This document shows, one piece after another, positions 1-8,405 of a stretch of 36,542 nucleotides of DNA. How positions within the stretch are numbered: position 1 is the first letter of the stretch; each line of letters starts with the position of its first letter. The notes below the pieces were generated by a model. That model had not been told where the DNA came from and did not search any database. It saw only the letters and a list, made by a program, of their open reading frames with translations. The DNA is taken from the NCBI GenBank assembly GCA_964579135.1, contig CAZOFD010000014.1:1-36542 (forward strand), written 5' to 3'. Both the position numbers and the translations under genes were made by a program. This DNA is from CAG-390 sp964579135 (lineage in GTDB: Bacteria > Bacillota > Clostridia > Oscillospirales > CAG-272).

Positions 1-479
1 CCGACCATAGAACGCGCGCCTTTGCCGAGATCCTCAAGACCCGCGCCGATAACGAGACCGCCCTCGGAGAAAGCGGACTGCGAACGACCGTAAACGATCT
101 GGAGGAAGAGCTCGCGCATAGCGGTGTTGATAGCGTCGCATACAAGGTCGGTGTTGAGAGCCTCGAGGATCGTTTTGCCGGGCAGGATCTCCGCAGCCAT
201 TGCAGCGGAATGAGTCATACCGGAACAACCGATGGTCTCGACGAGAGCCTCCTCTATAACGCCGTTCTTAACGTTAAGAGAGAGCTTGCAGGCACCCTGC
301 TGGGGAGCGCACCAACCCACGCCGTGCATGTATGCGGAAATATCCGTTATCTGCTTTGCCTTGATCCACTTCGCCTCCTCGGGGATGGGCGCAGGACCGT
401 GATTGCAGCCCTGATGAACTACGCACTGCTCCGCAACTTCGTTGCTCATAGCGTAAGGGCATTCACTAACTTTACTCAT
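1..479 (-). CDS. NifU-like iron-sulfur cluster scaffold protein (N-terminal part, runs off the left edge)
   Basis: Translating the minus strand from the ATG at 479 gives an open frame to the window edge, about 159 residues. It starts MSKVSECPYAMSNEVAEQC and contains Cys at about 7, 19, 25, 57 and 64, then the motif ETIGCSGMTHSAAMAAEILP. These are typical of the NifU/IscU-like scaffold proteins of Clostridia that are usually encoded beside a GGGtGRT protein. The family is thought to hold nascent Fe-S clusters in the cytosol; the exact client is unknown. A Shine-Dalgarno sequence AAAGGA lies about 10 nt before the ATG. The gene follows pduL after 34 nt on the same strand, so the two are probably cotranscribed. 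The C-terminus and any following GGGtGRT gene lie outside the window. Confidence 0.85.
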   Translation of the reverse strand, partial: MSKVSECPYAMSNEVAEQCVVHQGCNHGPAPIPEEAKWIKAKQITDISAYMHGVGWCAPQQGACKLSLNVKNGVIEEALVETIGCSGMTHSAAMAAEILPGKTILEALNTDLVCDAINTAMRELFLQIVYGRSQSAFSEGGLVIGAGLEDLGKGARSMV

Positions 480-513
480 TTTGTAAAAGTCCTTTCTTAC
501 TGTATTTATATGT

Positions 514-1086
514 TTATTTTACTATCTCTCCGTAGACCGTTCCGAAAGCCGCCGCCGCGTTACATTCGTCCGTATCTATATGCATCGCAAGCGCGAATTT
601 CGGGCTTACGCGGACAACGACGTCGTCGAAAACGAGCGAACGCGACGTATCGAGGCGTACTTTAACCGTTTGCTTATCCTCAACGCCCATTTCAGCGGCG
701 TCTTCGGGCGTCATATGTATATGTCTCTTCGCGACTATCGCACCCTCGGATATCTCCACCTCGCCGCAAGGACCGACGAGCTTGAGCGCGGGGGTTCCCG
801 CAACGTCTCCGCTCTCACGCACGGGGGGCGTGATGCCGAGCGCACGTGCGTCGGTAAACGAAAGCTCGACTTGGCACGCGGGGCGCACGGGTCCGAGCAC
901 ACTGAGGGCAATGCTGCCCTTAGGTCCTACGACGGTCAGCTTTTCGTTACCGCAGGCAAACTGCCCGGGCTGGCTGAGCATTTTTTTGACCGTGAGTTCC
1001 GCGCCTTTGCCGTACAGCACCTCAACAGCCTCTGCGGTAAGGTGAGCGTGGCGGGCGGAAGTCTCGACAAGAATCTTCTTTTCCAT
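514..1086 (-). CDS. pduL: PduL-type phosphate acyltransferase (phosphotransacylase)
   Basis: This 190-residue protein has the two PduL hallmark motifs. The first is SARHAHLT near residues 10-17 and the second is KRHIHMTPEDA near 120-130; their His pairs (13/15 and 122/124) are the metal-binding sites of the family. PduL enzymes interconvert acyl-CoA and acyl-phosphate (acetyl or propanoyl). The protein begins directly at the catalytic domain and lacks the N-terminal encapsulation peptide of microcompartment PduL. No shell-protein gene is nearby, so a cytosolic housekeeping acetyl-CoA/acetyl-phosphate role is the likelier reading. The start is fixed by AAGGAG 8 nt upstream. A TTTACT-17-TATAAT promoter lies at 1138-1166, and the NifU-like gene follows. 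Confidence 0.92.
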   Translation of the reverse strand: MEKKILVETSARHAHLTAEAVEVLYGKGAELTVKKMLSQPGQFACGNEKLTVVGPKGSIALSVLGPVRPACQVELSFTDARALGITPPVRESGDVAGTPALKLVGPCGEVEISEGAIVAKRHIHMTPEDAAEMGVEDKQTVKVRLDTSRSLVFDDVVVRVSPKFALAMHIDTDECNAAAAFGTVYGEIVK

Positions 1087-1137
1087 ATCGTTTCTCCTTA
1101 AAATAATAAAGATAACTTTTGCGTATCAAACCACCCT

Positions 1138-1166
1138 ATTATATCACATTATTTGCAAAAAGTAAA
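1138..1166 (-). promoter_or_regulatory. Sigma-A-type promoter of pduL and the NifU-like gene
   Basis: Read on the minus strand, a -35 TTTACT (1161-1166) and a -10 TATAAT (1138-1143) are separated by exactly 17 bp. They lie about 50 bp upstream of the pduL ATG. Confidence 0.7.
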
Positions 1167-1325
1167 TCGCATTTTGCACTTTGTTGCGTTTTTATACGGA
1201 AAAAAATCCTTTTTGCCCGCAAAACGCGAATAACTCACCGGCAATCGTGCAAAATATAAAAAGCACGCGCCAAGCACCGCGTCATCCCCCGGCGCAAGCG
1301 AGCGAACGCCGCCACCGCTCGAAAA

Positions 1326-1357
1326 GCGCGGGCGCCTTGCAAGCAAAGCGCCCGCGC
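1326..1357. repeat. Perfect 10-bp GC-only inverted repeat in the 1167-1450 gap
   Basis: GCGCGGGCGC (1326-1335) and GCGCCCGCGC (1348-1357) form a hairpin with a 12-nt loop. There is no T-run after it, so it is not a standard terminator. It sits upstream of the broken TepA-like gene and may belong to that gene's leader. Nothing else is recognised between the pduL promoter and position 1414. Confidence 0.45.
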
Positions 1358-1450
1358 ACATCTGCCGAAACGAGGGGGGCGTTTCGTGCCGAGCGATATG
1401 CGAACGCCAACTGTAAAAAGGAGTCGCCGCCACGCGGAAACCGCAAAGAA

Positions 1451-2138
1451 ATGAAAAAAAGCTCAAAAAAGTCAAACGAAAACGCCGACGCGTCCGAGAA
1501 CCTTCCCGATAACGAAAAAATCGAGTCGCCGAACGCGAAAAGCAAGGACGAAAAACCGCCCGAGCCCGACGACGCAGGCTCGATACGCACGTTTTGCATC
1601 ATCGGGCAGATCGAGGGGCATTATTTTGCGGGCGAAAATCAAAAATCCACGAGATGCGGAAGAGGACGAGGCGTGCCGCGGGATCCTTATCGTACTCAAT
1701 ACAATAGGCGGCGACGTCGAGGCGGGGCTGGCGATCGCGGAGATGATCGCCTCGATGAAAAAGCCCTCCGTCTCCCTCGTGCTCGGCGGCGGTCACTCCA
1801 TAGGAATCCCCCTCGCGGTGTCCGCAAAAAGATCGTTTATCGTGCCGAGTGCAACGATGACGCTGCACCCCGTCAGAATAAGCGGAACCGTTATCGGCGC
1901 ACCGCAAACGTACACCTATTTCGGAGATATGCAAAAAAGGATAATCTCTTTTATCTGCCGCAACTCCCGTGCCGACGCCGAAAAGCTGAACGAAATGATG
2001 ATGCGCCCCGACCAGATAGCAACCGACGTGGGCACCGTTATCGAGGGCGAGGAGGCGGTGCGTTGCGGAATAATCGACCGAGTGGGAGGGCTGAGCGAGG
2101 CACTGCGCGAACTGAAAAAAATGTCGAAAAAGAAATAA
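1451..2138 (+). pseudogene. TepA/ClpP-like serine peptidase, broken by an internal frameshifting deletion
   Basis: The family is the ClpP-fold TepA (YmfB) group. The N-terminal piece, in the frame of ATG 1451, has a charged low-complexity lead and then SIRTFCIIGQIEGHYFAGEN. The core follows in the next frame from about 1653: ILIVLNTIGGDVEAGLAIAE, LVLGGGHSIGIPLAV with the nucleophile Ser, and TMTLHPVR with the His. Homologues have about ten residues (typically a YEHLIPxLV-like stretch) between the KST and AEEDE segments. Here that stretch is missing and the frame changes, as a deletion of about 29 or 32 bp near 1651-1653 would cause. The catalytic core would have to start at TTG 1626 or later, without a good ribosome site. 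It may be a true pseudogene or an assembly error. AAAAAGGAG lies 27 nt before the ATG, with a small hairpin between. Confidence 0.72.
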
Positions 2139-2184
2139 AAACGCCGAGTCAGCAAAATTTGTCCTTTAAACATCCTATTTTGAC

Positions 2185-2213
2185 TTGAAGAAGCGCATAA
2201 AATGTCCTATAAT
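2185..2213 (+). promoter_or_regulatory. Sigma-A-type promoter of the Gfo/Idh/MocA gene
   Basis: TTGAAG (2185-2190) and TATAAT (2208-2213) are 17 bp apart, leaving a leader of about 70 nt before the ATG at 2290. Confidence 0.7.
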
Positions 2214-2289
2214 GAGCCTAAGAGCGTGTATCGTGCGCCGCAGGCGTCACCGCTCCGAAATCAACGTATAAAAAGGATAAAAGGATAAA

Positions 2290-3366
2290 ATGAGCGAACT
2301 TCAAAACAACAAAGTCCTCCATTGCGCCATCATCGGCTACGGCGGAATGGGAAGTTGGCACGCAAGACACATAGCAAGGAACGAAATGGTCGAACTTTGC
2401 GGCGTTTACGATATCAACCCCCAAAGATGCGAGCTTGCCGTATCTCGCGGAATACACGTTTACCCCTCGCTTGAGGCGCTTCTCGCCGACGAAACGGTAG
2501 AATGCGTTACCGTCGCAACGCCCAACGATCTGCACAAATCCCTCTCAATCGCCGCTCTTCGTGCGGGCAAGCACGTTATATCCGAAAAGCCCGTTATGAT
2601 GTCGCTTGAGGAACTCGACGAGGTCATCGCGGTCGCACACGAATGCGGCAGGCGCTTTACCGTTCACCAAAACCGCCGTTGGGACGAAGACTTTCTTATG
2701 ATGAAAGAACTCTACGACTCCGGCGCCATCGGCAAAGTATTCAATATCGAATCTCGCTACCAAGGCTCCCGCGGCATCCCCGGAGATTGGCGCCAGCTCC
2801 CCGAGCACGGCGGCGGAATGATCCTCGACTGGGGTGTGCACCTCATCGACCAGATGCTCCTCATCTATCACGACAAAAAGATCAAAGCAATCTCTTGCCG
2901 TTGCGACCACATAACGAACAAACTCGTTGACGACGGATTTAAGCTCGACATCATATTCGACGACGACGCAGTCGGCAGAATCGAGGTCGGAACGACGCAC
3001 TACGTTGCGCTGCCCCGCTTCTACGTTAACGGTATGGCCGGTGCGGCTACCGTTGACGATTGGACGTCCGACACGCATATCGTCGCCCACGACAAGAGCA
3101 TCGAAGAGGGCGAAGTTACCCCCGTTGTCACCGCGGCGGGTCTTACCAAGACTATGGCACCTCACAGCGAGGAAGTTCTCGTCGAGTCCACCATCAAGCG
3201 TCCCGTCTCCGACGTTAACGACTTCTATCGCAATTACGCTCGCGCAATTTGGGGCGAGGAGGAGCAGATCGTTACTCACGCGCAAATGCGTCGCGTTATG
3301 CGCGTAATGGAAACGGCGTTCCTTTCCGACCGCGAGCAGCGCACGATCGCTTTTGACGATAATTGA
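2290..3366 (+). CDS. Gfo/Idh/MocA family NAD(P)-dependent oxidoreductase
   Basis: This 358-residue cytosolic enzyme has the family's N-terminal Rossmann domain: IIGYGGMG (residues 14-21) for dinucleotide binding and SEKPVMM with the EKP motif at 99-101. The C-terminal substrate domain carries GGGMILDWGVHLID (175-188), whose Asp and His are the usual substrate and catalytic positions. Members oxidise or reduce sugars, inositols and amino sugars; the substrate cannot be read from sequence. The ATG at 2290 is preceded by two copies of AAAAGGAT, one of which gives a normal spacing. The gene stands alone, with its own promoter upstream and a very strong terminator at 3395-3434. Confidence 0.93.
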   Translation: MSELQNNKVLHCAIIGYGGMGSWHARHIARNEMVELCGVYDINPQRCELAVSRGIHVYPSLEALLADETVECVTVATPNDLHKSLSIAALRAGKHVISEKPVMMSLEELDEVIAVAHECGRRFTVHQNRRWDEDFLMMKELYDSGAIGKVFNIESRYQGSRGIPGDWRQLPEHGGGMILDWGVHLIDQMLLIYHDKKIKAISCRCDHITNKLVDDGFKLDIIFDDDAVGRIEVGTTHYVALPRFYVNGMAGAATVDDWTSDTHIVAHDKSIEEGEVTPVVTAAGLTKTMAPHSEEVLVESTIKRPVSDVNDFYRNYARAIWGEEEQIVTHAQMRRVMRVMETAFLSDREQRTIAFDDN

Positions 3367-3394
3367 CACGTTTGCGACTCGTTCGACATAATAT

Positions 3395-3434
3395 ATACCG
3401 AGGGGAAACAAGTTCTCCTCGGTATTATTATTTT
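3395..3434 (+). terminator. Intrinsic terminator after the oxidoreductase gene
   Basis: ATACCGAGGGGAA (3395-3407) pairs with TTCTCCTCGGTAT (3413-3425) around a 5-nt loop, one G-T pair included, and is followed by a T-rich tract. Confidence 0.88.
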
Positions 3435-3446
3435 CGGAGGCGCGGT

Positions 3447-3557
3447 ATGAACAACTGTATCTGCAACCTTTTCGGCGAGAACCAATGCCTTATTTGGGTC
3501 ATCGTCGCGATCCTCGTCGTGCTCTCGCTCACCTGCAACGGCACCTGCGGTTGCTGA
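3447..3557 (+). CDS. 36-residue Cys-rich single-span membrane peptide
   Basis: The ATG at 3447 is 6 nt after GGAGG and opens a 36-codon frame ending at TGA 3557. The peptide has a short Cys-containing head (MNNCICNLFGENQC), one hydrophobic segment at about 15-29 (LIWVIVAILVVLSL), and a CNGTCGC tail, six Cys in all. Small proteins of this type (a hydrophobic helix between Gly/Cys-rich ends) are common in spore-forming Firmicutes and are often sporulation-linked, but I do not recognise a named family. A strong ribosome site and a dedicated terminator 5 nt after the stop argue that it is real. No separate promoter is clear: the terminator at 3395-3434 ends 12 nt before the ATG, so expression would need read-through or a promoter overlapping that hairpin. 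Confidence 0.72.
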   Translation: MNNCICNLFGENQCLIWVIVAILVVLSLTCNGTCGC

Positions 3558-3562
3558 AAAAA

Positions 3563-3592
3563 GCCGACGGCGCACAAACGTGCGCCGTCGGC
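3563..3592. terminator. Bidirectional intrinsic terminator
   Basis: GCCGACGGCGCAC (3563-3575) and GTGCGCCGTCGGC (3580-3592) form a perfect 13-bp stem with a 4-nt loop. A-tract on the left (3557-3562) and T-tract on the right (3595-3601) let it serve the peptide gene on + and the Gld-type ABC operon on -. Confidence 0.9.
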
Positions 3593-3635
3593 GTCCTTTT
3601 TTCGGCTCATTTAAAATCCGCGCGGCGGACTTTGG

Positions 3636-5927
3636 TCAATATCCGATCCTGCTCTCTATCTTTTCGCCCGCGACGGCTTTTTGCGCGTCGCCGACGAGTT
3701 TCGAGACGTAGGACTTTAAAACGTACGAATTCGTGTTTTTACCGTCGATCGTTATGAGCGCACGTCTTTCGGAATAAGAATAGAATCTGTATACCGTCTC
3801 GACCTCGCGACGGCGAGAAGCGTCGGTATCATCCGTCGACGTAACGGTAATCTTGGCGAACACGTCGCTCTCGGGGTCGCTCGCGATCTGCTCGAGTTTC
3901 TCGTCCGATATCGCGGGGCTGTCCTTTTTGGCGTTGCCCTCTACGGTACCGTACAACAGACCTATATAAAAGTTTTTAAAGTTATCTACGCCGTATCTGA
4001 GGTAAACGTTCGTTTCGCCCTTTTCGTCGGTCACGGTGATACTGTTTGCGTCCACGGTAAGGCTCTCTCCGTTTTTACCGTAAACGGTGCCGGAATACAC
4101 GGTTACCTCGTCACCCAAAGCGTTGTTTACCTTGGAAAATCCGGTATACTGCGAAGACGAATCGGAAGCGTACGAAACGCGTATCTTGCTCTCGTTAACG
4201 GTCCAAGTATTGCCGTTCACGTCCGTAAGAACGTACGACGTTATCCCGTCCATTCGCTTGCCGTGCGAATCGTATGCCGTCATAACCATCTTTTCCGCGG
4301 AAACGGTCTTTTCTTCGCCCACGGATTCCGAATACGTCGGATTGGTATACGAATCTGAAGCAGAGTTGTCAAGCACGAACGTTATTTTCTCGCCCGCCTG
4401 CTCTACCGTTATCTTTTTGACCCACGCTATCGGAACGGAGTAATAATTATCGTCCATCCAATCGTTAAGATCCCATTCTACGAAAAGCATATTCGCGCGC
4501 GCGACCTCCACGATTATATCCGAATAATCGGAATAGACGTAATAAGTTCCGTCCGCGCTGAGCGGGCTTACGTATATCTTATGCGCTTGCTTGTTAAAGG
4601 TAAAGCTAATCGCATACGCCGGTCTGTCGAGGCCGTAAGCCTTTTTGTCCTCCGACGTGGGAGACGCGTCAGCCACGCGCTTATACTTCATTCGATAGAT
4701 ATATTCGAGTGCACCCGAGGCGCGATTGGGATTTACGGTAAAGCTCGAGGGGTAATCCGTTTTATACGACGTGCTCTCGCTCTTGGTGCCGAGGCGCTCC
4801 TCGAGATCCTGATACGTGAAGCCCACGACCCTGCCGACCGACTCTTTGATAAGCGTCGACGCGTTTTTGCCCGACCACTCGGACGAATCGAGCCCCGTCC
4901 AGTCGTACGTGACAAATCCGCTTACGTTTATATAGTCGCTCGACGACATCGTTGCGGTGAGAGACGGATCTATAAACCGCTCTACCGGCTCGGAAAGCAG
5001 ATTTTTTATCTCATCCGCGGTCTCGAGCACACTCGAATATGCGGTCTGCAACGACTCGAGCGTTTCTGCGGCAAGCGTGTATGCCATAGTATACACCGCG
5101 TCTCGCCCCTCGAGGCGAACGTAATACGCCGTGCCGTCGGCTGTTTCGTCGCCTATATAAACGGTAAAGGAATTGTCGGACATATCCGTTATCGTGTACT
5201 TTATCGGAGAATATTCGTACTCTTCCCCGTTTTGATCTTTACGCACCTCGTCAGCCAAGCCGTATTCGGTATAATTACCGTTCGCGTCCTTTATGGGATC
5301 GGATATCTTGCGCCTTGCGAGCGTATATCCGCACTGAACGTACAAATATGCCAAAAACATATCGGACTTTTTCTTCGTCTCGAGCCCGACTATGGTCATA
5401 ACGTCGCCGGACGCGCGTTTTACGGTATACGTGCCGTTTGAGTTTGCTACCTCGATGGATTTTATATCGTCCGATTCGATATATTTAAATATCATAAACC
5501 GGGAATTCTTCTCGTCGTATTCCTCGTTCTCCTCCGTGTCGACAAGCGCGATCGTTTTATACGACCCGGTTTCCGCGTCGACGGAAACGAGAGTACCGAT
5601 AGCGGTACTGTAATATCCGTCCGGCGTAATCTCGAGGGTGAAACCGTCGTCGTCGCAAAGGACGTACTCGAGCTTTTTATCCGCGTTTTTCTTCGTTTTA
5701 ACGTAATATTTCGTTCCGTCGACGTCGGTATATATTATCCTGTTAACGTAAAACTCGGCGACCTCGTAACCGATAATCAGAACGACGAGAAGCAGCGCAA
5801 GCACCGCAACTGCGGTCTTTTGCAAACGCATAGCGGAGCGGCGGCGCCTGCCGCGCGTCGGAGACGCGACCGACTCGCACTCGTCGGCAAGGCGCGTCGG
5901 TACACGATCTGTTTTGCTTTTTCTCAT
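3636..5927 (-). CDS. DUF4340-type membrane-anchored protein of a Gld-type ABC operon
   Basis: The protein is 763 residues long. A basic N-terminus (an RGRRRR stretch near residue 27) is followed by one transmembrane segment at about 38-60. The rest is a long extracytoplasmic, beta-rich domain with repeated Tyr/Thr/Asp-rich strands. This matches the DUF4340 architecture, which typically follows ATPase, permease and GldG-like genes as here. Its function is unknown; it is presumed to work outside the membrane with the ABC complex. The chosen ATG (5927) overlaps the GldG stop as ATGA, with AAGGAG 12 nt upstream, indicating translational coupling. An in-frame extension to 6011 exists but lies inside the gldG-like gene. 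It is the last gene before the bidirectional terminator. Confidence 0.82.
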   Translation of the reverse strand: MRKSKTDRVPTRLADECESVASPTRGRRRRSAMRLQKTAVAVLALLLVVLIIGYEVAEFYVNRIIYTDVDGTKYYVKTKKNADKKLEYVLCDDDGFTLEITPDGYYSTAIGTLVSVDAETGSYKTIALVDTEENEEYDEKNSRFMIFKYIESDDIKSIEVANSNGTYTVKRASGDVMTIVGLETKKKSDMFLAYLYVQCGYTLARRKISDPIKDANGNYTEYGLADEVRKDQNGEEYEYSPIKYTITDMSDNSFTVYIGDETADGTAYYVRLEGRDAVYTMAYTLAAETLESLQTAYSSVLETADEIKNLLSEPVERFIDPSLTATMSSSDYINVSGFVTYDWTGLDSSEWSGKNASTLIKESVGRVVGFTYQDLEERLGTKSESTSYKTDYPSSFTVNPNRASGALEYIYRMKYKRVADASPTSEDKKAYGLDRPAYAISFTFNKQAHKIYVSPLSADGTYYVYSDYSDIIVEVARANMLFVEWDLNDWMDDNYYSVPIAWVKKITVEQAGEKITFVLDNSASDSYTNPTYSESVGEEKTVSAEKMVMTAYDSHGKRMDGITSYVLTDVNGNTWTVNESKIRVSYASDSSSQYTGFSKVNNALGDEVTVYSGTVYGKNGESLTVDANSITVTDEKGETNVYLRYGVDNFKNFYIGLLYGTVEGNAKKDSPAISDEKLEQIASDPESDVFAKITVTSTDDTDASRRREVETVYRFYSYSERRALITIDGKNTNSYVLKSYVSKLVGDAQKAVAGEKIESRIGY

Positions 5928-7537
5928 CGCGCGTATTTTCTCCTTACGAGTTTTATAACGGCAACGCACGTGCATATGAGCGCGGGCGCGACGATAAGAA
6001 CGCTTGTCCAACGGTTGGCAACGGCAGTCGTGAGATTTTCTATCTCAACGGATGCGATCTGCTTTATCGGGATATTCGCGGGCACGGTCTCTTTGCCGAG
6101 TGCGCGAAGCGCGTAAAGCATAACGTCGTTGTTGCCGTAAGAGCTGCGCGAGAGAACGTCCGCGGACAAAAAGTCGGTGGAGCCGCAAGCTATAACGCGC
6201 GCGTGGTAGGTGCCCTCGTCGCTCTCGACCGTCTTTTGCGACAAAGTCATAAGTCTGTAAACACCGAAATCGCTGTCCTCGGCGGTACTTACCGTATATC
6301 CGTCGCGCACGGCTACCGCGCTCGACGAAGAATTGAACACGTCGTATATAACGCAGCTTACCCCGTTGCTCGTTTTCGAGCCGAAAAGATAATTTTTCGT
6401 TTCGACGTCATCGGAATCGGAGTAATTATTGAGTTCGAACGTGTACTTTATCGGCATCGCGTTGCGGAATATAACGTTGGGCAAAACGGTTCTGCCGGCT
6501 TCCGTCATCATCGTATACGGGAACGAGCCGACGCCCTTTTTCGCATACTGACCTATAACGGACAAGCCGTCGTTCGTAAGCGAAAGGGTATCGTCCTTGA
6601 CCTTGTTGCCGACAAGCTCTCCGGAGAGCGACTCCGAGCGTTCGAAAGCTATACCCCATTCGGAAAGATATTCCTCGAGATTCGGCAGCACGGGGGTCTC
6701 GGGGTCGACAAAGACCATCATAGACTTGTATTTGTTAAGATATTCGTTTATCTTATCTATCTCCGAAACGTCCGAAATGCCGTCCTTGCCGAGAAAATCT
6801 TCCACGGGGTCGTAAATAACGAGCATACGACATTCGTCGGGGATATACGTATCCTTTTGCGAAAGGTCGGTAAACTCCACGCGATATCCCGCGCTCTCGA
6901 GCATCTGCGTTACGGGGTGAGACGCTCTTACGCTCTCGTCGGCAAAAGGCTCGCCGTGATTGTAAGTTACGCAGGCAACGGGGCGCTCCGCCTGCGCGAC
7001 GGCAAGGATAGACGCGGCTATCTGCCTTTCGCCCGTGTAAGCCCACGCGACGCCGTCGTCGTAATTGAACATCGCGCTCGCGGTATGCAGCCTGTAATCG
7101 GATGCGTTTTGGGGATCGGTGCCCGAATACACGATAAAGTGGGATTCGGTTATATTCGTCTTCGAGTTTGCCTTGAACGCGGCGACAGCCGAGGGCTGCT
7201 GCCAAATATTCACGGTCTGCACGTGCACGTGTTCGTTGTTGTCGGCGATGGAAAGCGCCGTTTTATATACCATATGCAGATACGTGTCGTTCTCTATATT
7301 GTCGGGGTCGTTGCAAAAGAGCACCGTAACGTCGGTATCTATGCCCTCAAGCACCTCGAGCACACTGTCGGAAAGGGTAAAATAGTAATTTGCCGACAGA
7401 TCGGTATACCAAAGGTTTTTCTCCGCAAGGGCGGTAAAGATCGCGTTGAACAGTATGACAGCGGCGAAAACGAGGCAAGTCATAGCTGTGGCGAGGCTGC
7501 CGTGCTTGAACTTTTTGGAAGCGAATATCTTATTCAT
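5924..7537 (-). CDS. GldG-like ABC transporter auxiliary membrane protein
   Basis: This 537-residue protein has a transmembrane helix near residues 15-38 and another close to the C-terminus (about 511-530), ending in RRKYAR. The large domain between them begins YFTLSDSVLEVLEGIDTDVTV, the typical opening of the GldG/ABC-type auxiliary (COG3225-like) family. In Bacteroidetes GldG partners GldA and GldF in gliding. In Firmicutes the same set occurs without gliding genes and its substrate is unknown. The gene begins 12 nt after the permease stop and ends in a 4-nt overlap with the DUF4340 gene. Confidence 0.85.
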   Translation of the reverse strand: MNKIFASKKFKHGSLATAMTCLVFAAVILFNAIFTALAEKNLWYTDLSANYYFTLSDSVLEVLEGIDTDVTVLFCNDPDNIENDTYLHMVYKTALSIADNNEHVHVQTVNIWQQPSAVAAFKANSKTNITESHFIVYSGTDPQNASDYRLHTASAMFNYDDGVAWAYTGERQIAASILAVAQAERPVACVTYNHGEPFADESVRASHPVTQMLESAGYRVEFTDLSQKDTYIPDECRMLVIYDPVEDFLGKDGISDVSEIDKINEYLNKYKSMMVFVDPETPVLPNLEEYLSEWGIAFERSESLSGELVGNKVKDDTLSLTNDGLSVIGQYAKKGVGSFPYTMMTEAGRTVLPNVIFRNAMPIKYTFELNNYSDSDDVETKNYLFGSKTSNGVSCVIYDVFNSSSSAVAVRDGYTVSTAEDSDFGVYRLMTLSQKTVESDEGTYHARVIACGSTDFLSADVLSRSSYGNNDVMLYALRALGKETVPANIPIKQIASVEIENLTTAVANRWTSVLIVAPALICTCVAVIKLVRRKYAR

Positions 7538-7549
7538 CTCGCACCTCCG

Positions 7550-8329
7550 TCACGCCCAACGGCGACGTTCGTAAACACGAACGGTAAGAAAGATGAACAA
7601 AAACGCGACCGAGGCGTAATATACAACCGCCGACCAATCGAGAATACCGTACCTGAAGAGCGAGAATCTCGAAACTATACTTATCCAATCTATAACGTAT
7701 CTTACCGCATAGTTGGATATAAGCCTCGTTCCCTCCTCCTCGGAGCCGATATTGTTAACCATATTGAGCAAAAACGCGCTCACCAGCACGGCTATCGTTA
7801 TTATAACGGCGGAAAGCTGATTCTCGGTCATAGCCGAGATCAGTATCCCTATGGCGATAAACGCCGCGCCTATCAGCAATATACCGAGGAGCGACCCGAT
7901 TATCTGTGCGCCGTTGGGACCGATCTGCACCGTGGCGTAGGCGTTATCGGAAAGCGCCGCCTCTTCTCTGCCGAGGATGAAGAGCGGGATAAAATTAACG
8001 CAGGAAACGAGCACGGACACGCCGAACACCGTAAACGCGGCGAGATATTTGCCCATAACCATACCCGTGATGGTAACGGGCGAGGTTAAAAGCATCTGCT
8101 CGGTGCGCATCTTTTTCTCCTCGGAAAAGGTGCGCATAGTAAGGATGGGTATAAGTACCATCATTATCAGCATCATATAGTAAAAAAACGACGACGTGCC
8201 GTACGATCTTTGCTGAAGCGTCGTGTAGCAGCAAAGAGCCGCGGCTGCGGTCAGAAAAACACCGACGAATATATATCCTATCGGGTTGATAAAATACGAC
8301 CGCATCTCCTTTTTGTAGATTGCAAGCAT
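7550..8329 (-). CDS. ABC-2 type permease (GldF-like)
   Basis: The 259-residue protein has about six hydrophobic segments. It starts MLAIYKKEMRSYFINPIGYI, followed by MRTFSEEKKMRTEQMLLTSP, which is the conserved cytoplasmic loop of ABC-2/GldF/NosY permeases. It is the membrane channel partner of the ATPase encoded 76 nt upstream and the GldG-like protein 12 nt downstream. The Shine-Dalgarno AAAGGAA lies 21 nt from the ATG, with a GCGGC-TTT-GCCGC hairpin filling the gap. Folding that hairpin would restore a spacing of about 8 nt. No closer ribosome site is seen. Confidence 0.9.
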   Translation of the reverse strand: MLAIYKKEMRSYFINPIGYIFVGVFLTAAAALCCYTTLQQRSYGTSSFFYYMMLIMMVLIPILTMRTFSEEKKMRTEQMLLTSPVTITGMVMGKYLAAFTVFGVSVLVSCVNFIPLFILGREEAALSDNAYATVQIGPNGAQIIGSLLGILLIGAAFIAIGILISAMTENQLSAVIITIAVLVSAFLLNMVNNIGSEEEGTRLISNYAVRYVIDWISIVSRFSLFRYGILDWSAVVYYASVAFLFIFLTVRVYERRRWA

Positions 8330-8405
8330 TGTTTTTGCGGCAAAGCCGCTTCCTTTCAGTATTCGTTACGGATAAAAGCTTCGGCGTCGCGCAAGGCGAC
8401 GCGAG

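Noticed and set aside
514..1086. Bacterial microcompartment locus around pduL
   Set aside because: No shell-protein genes, no aldehyde or alcohol dehydrogenase nearby, and PduL lacks an encapsulation peptide.
1626..1670. Programmed ribosomal frameshift in the TepA-like gene
   Set aside because: No slippery heptamer or stimulatory structure, and about ten conserved residues are missing, which slippage cannot restore.
6203..8089. A 628-codon open frame on + opposite the permease and GldG-like genes
   Set aside because: It is the complement of well-supported genes; it has no domain pattern and no ribosome site.
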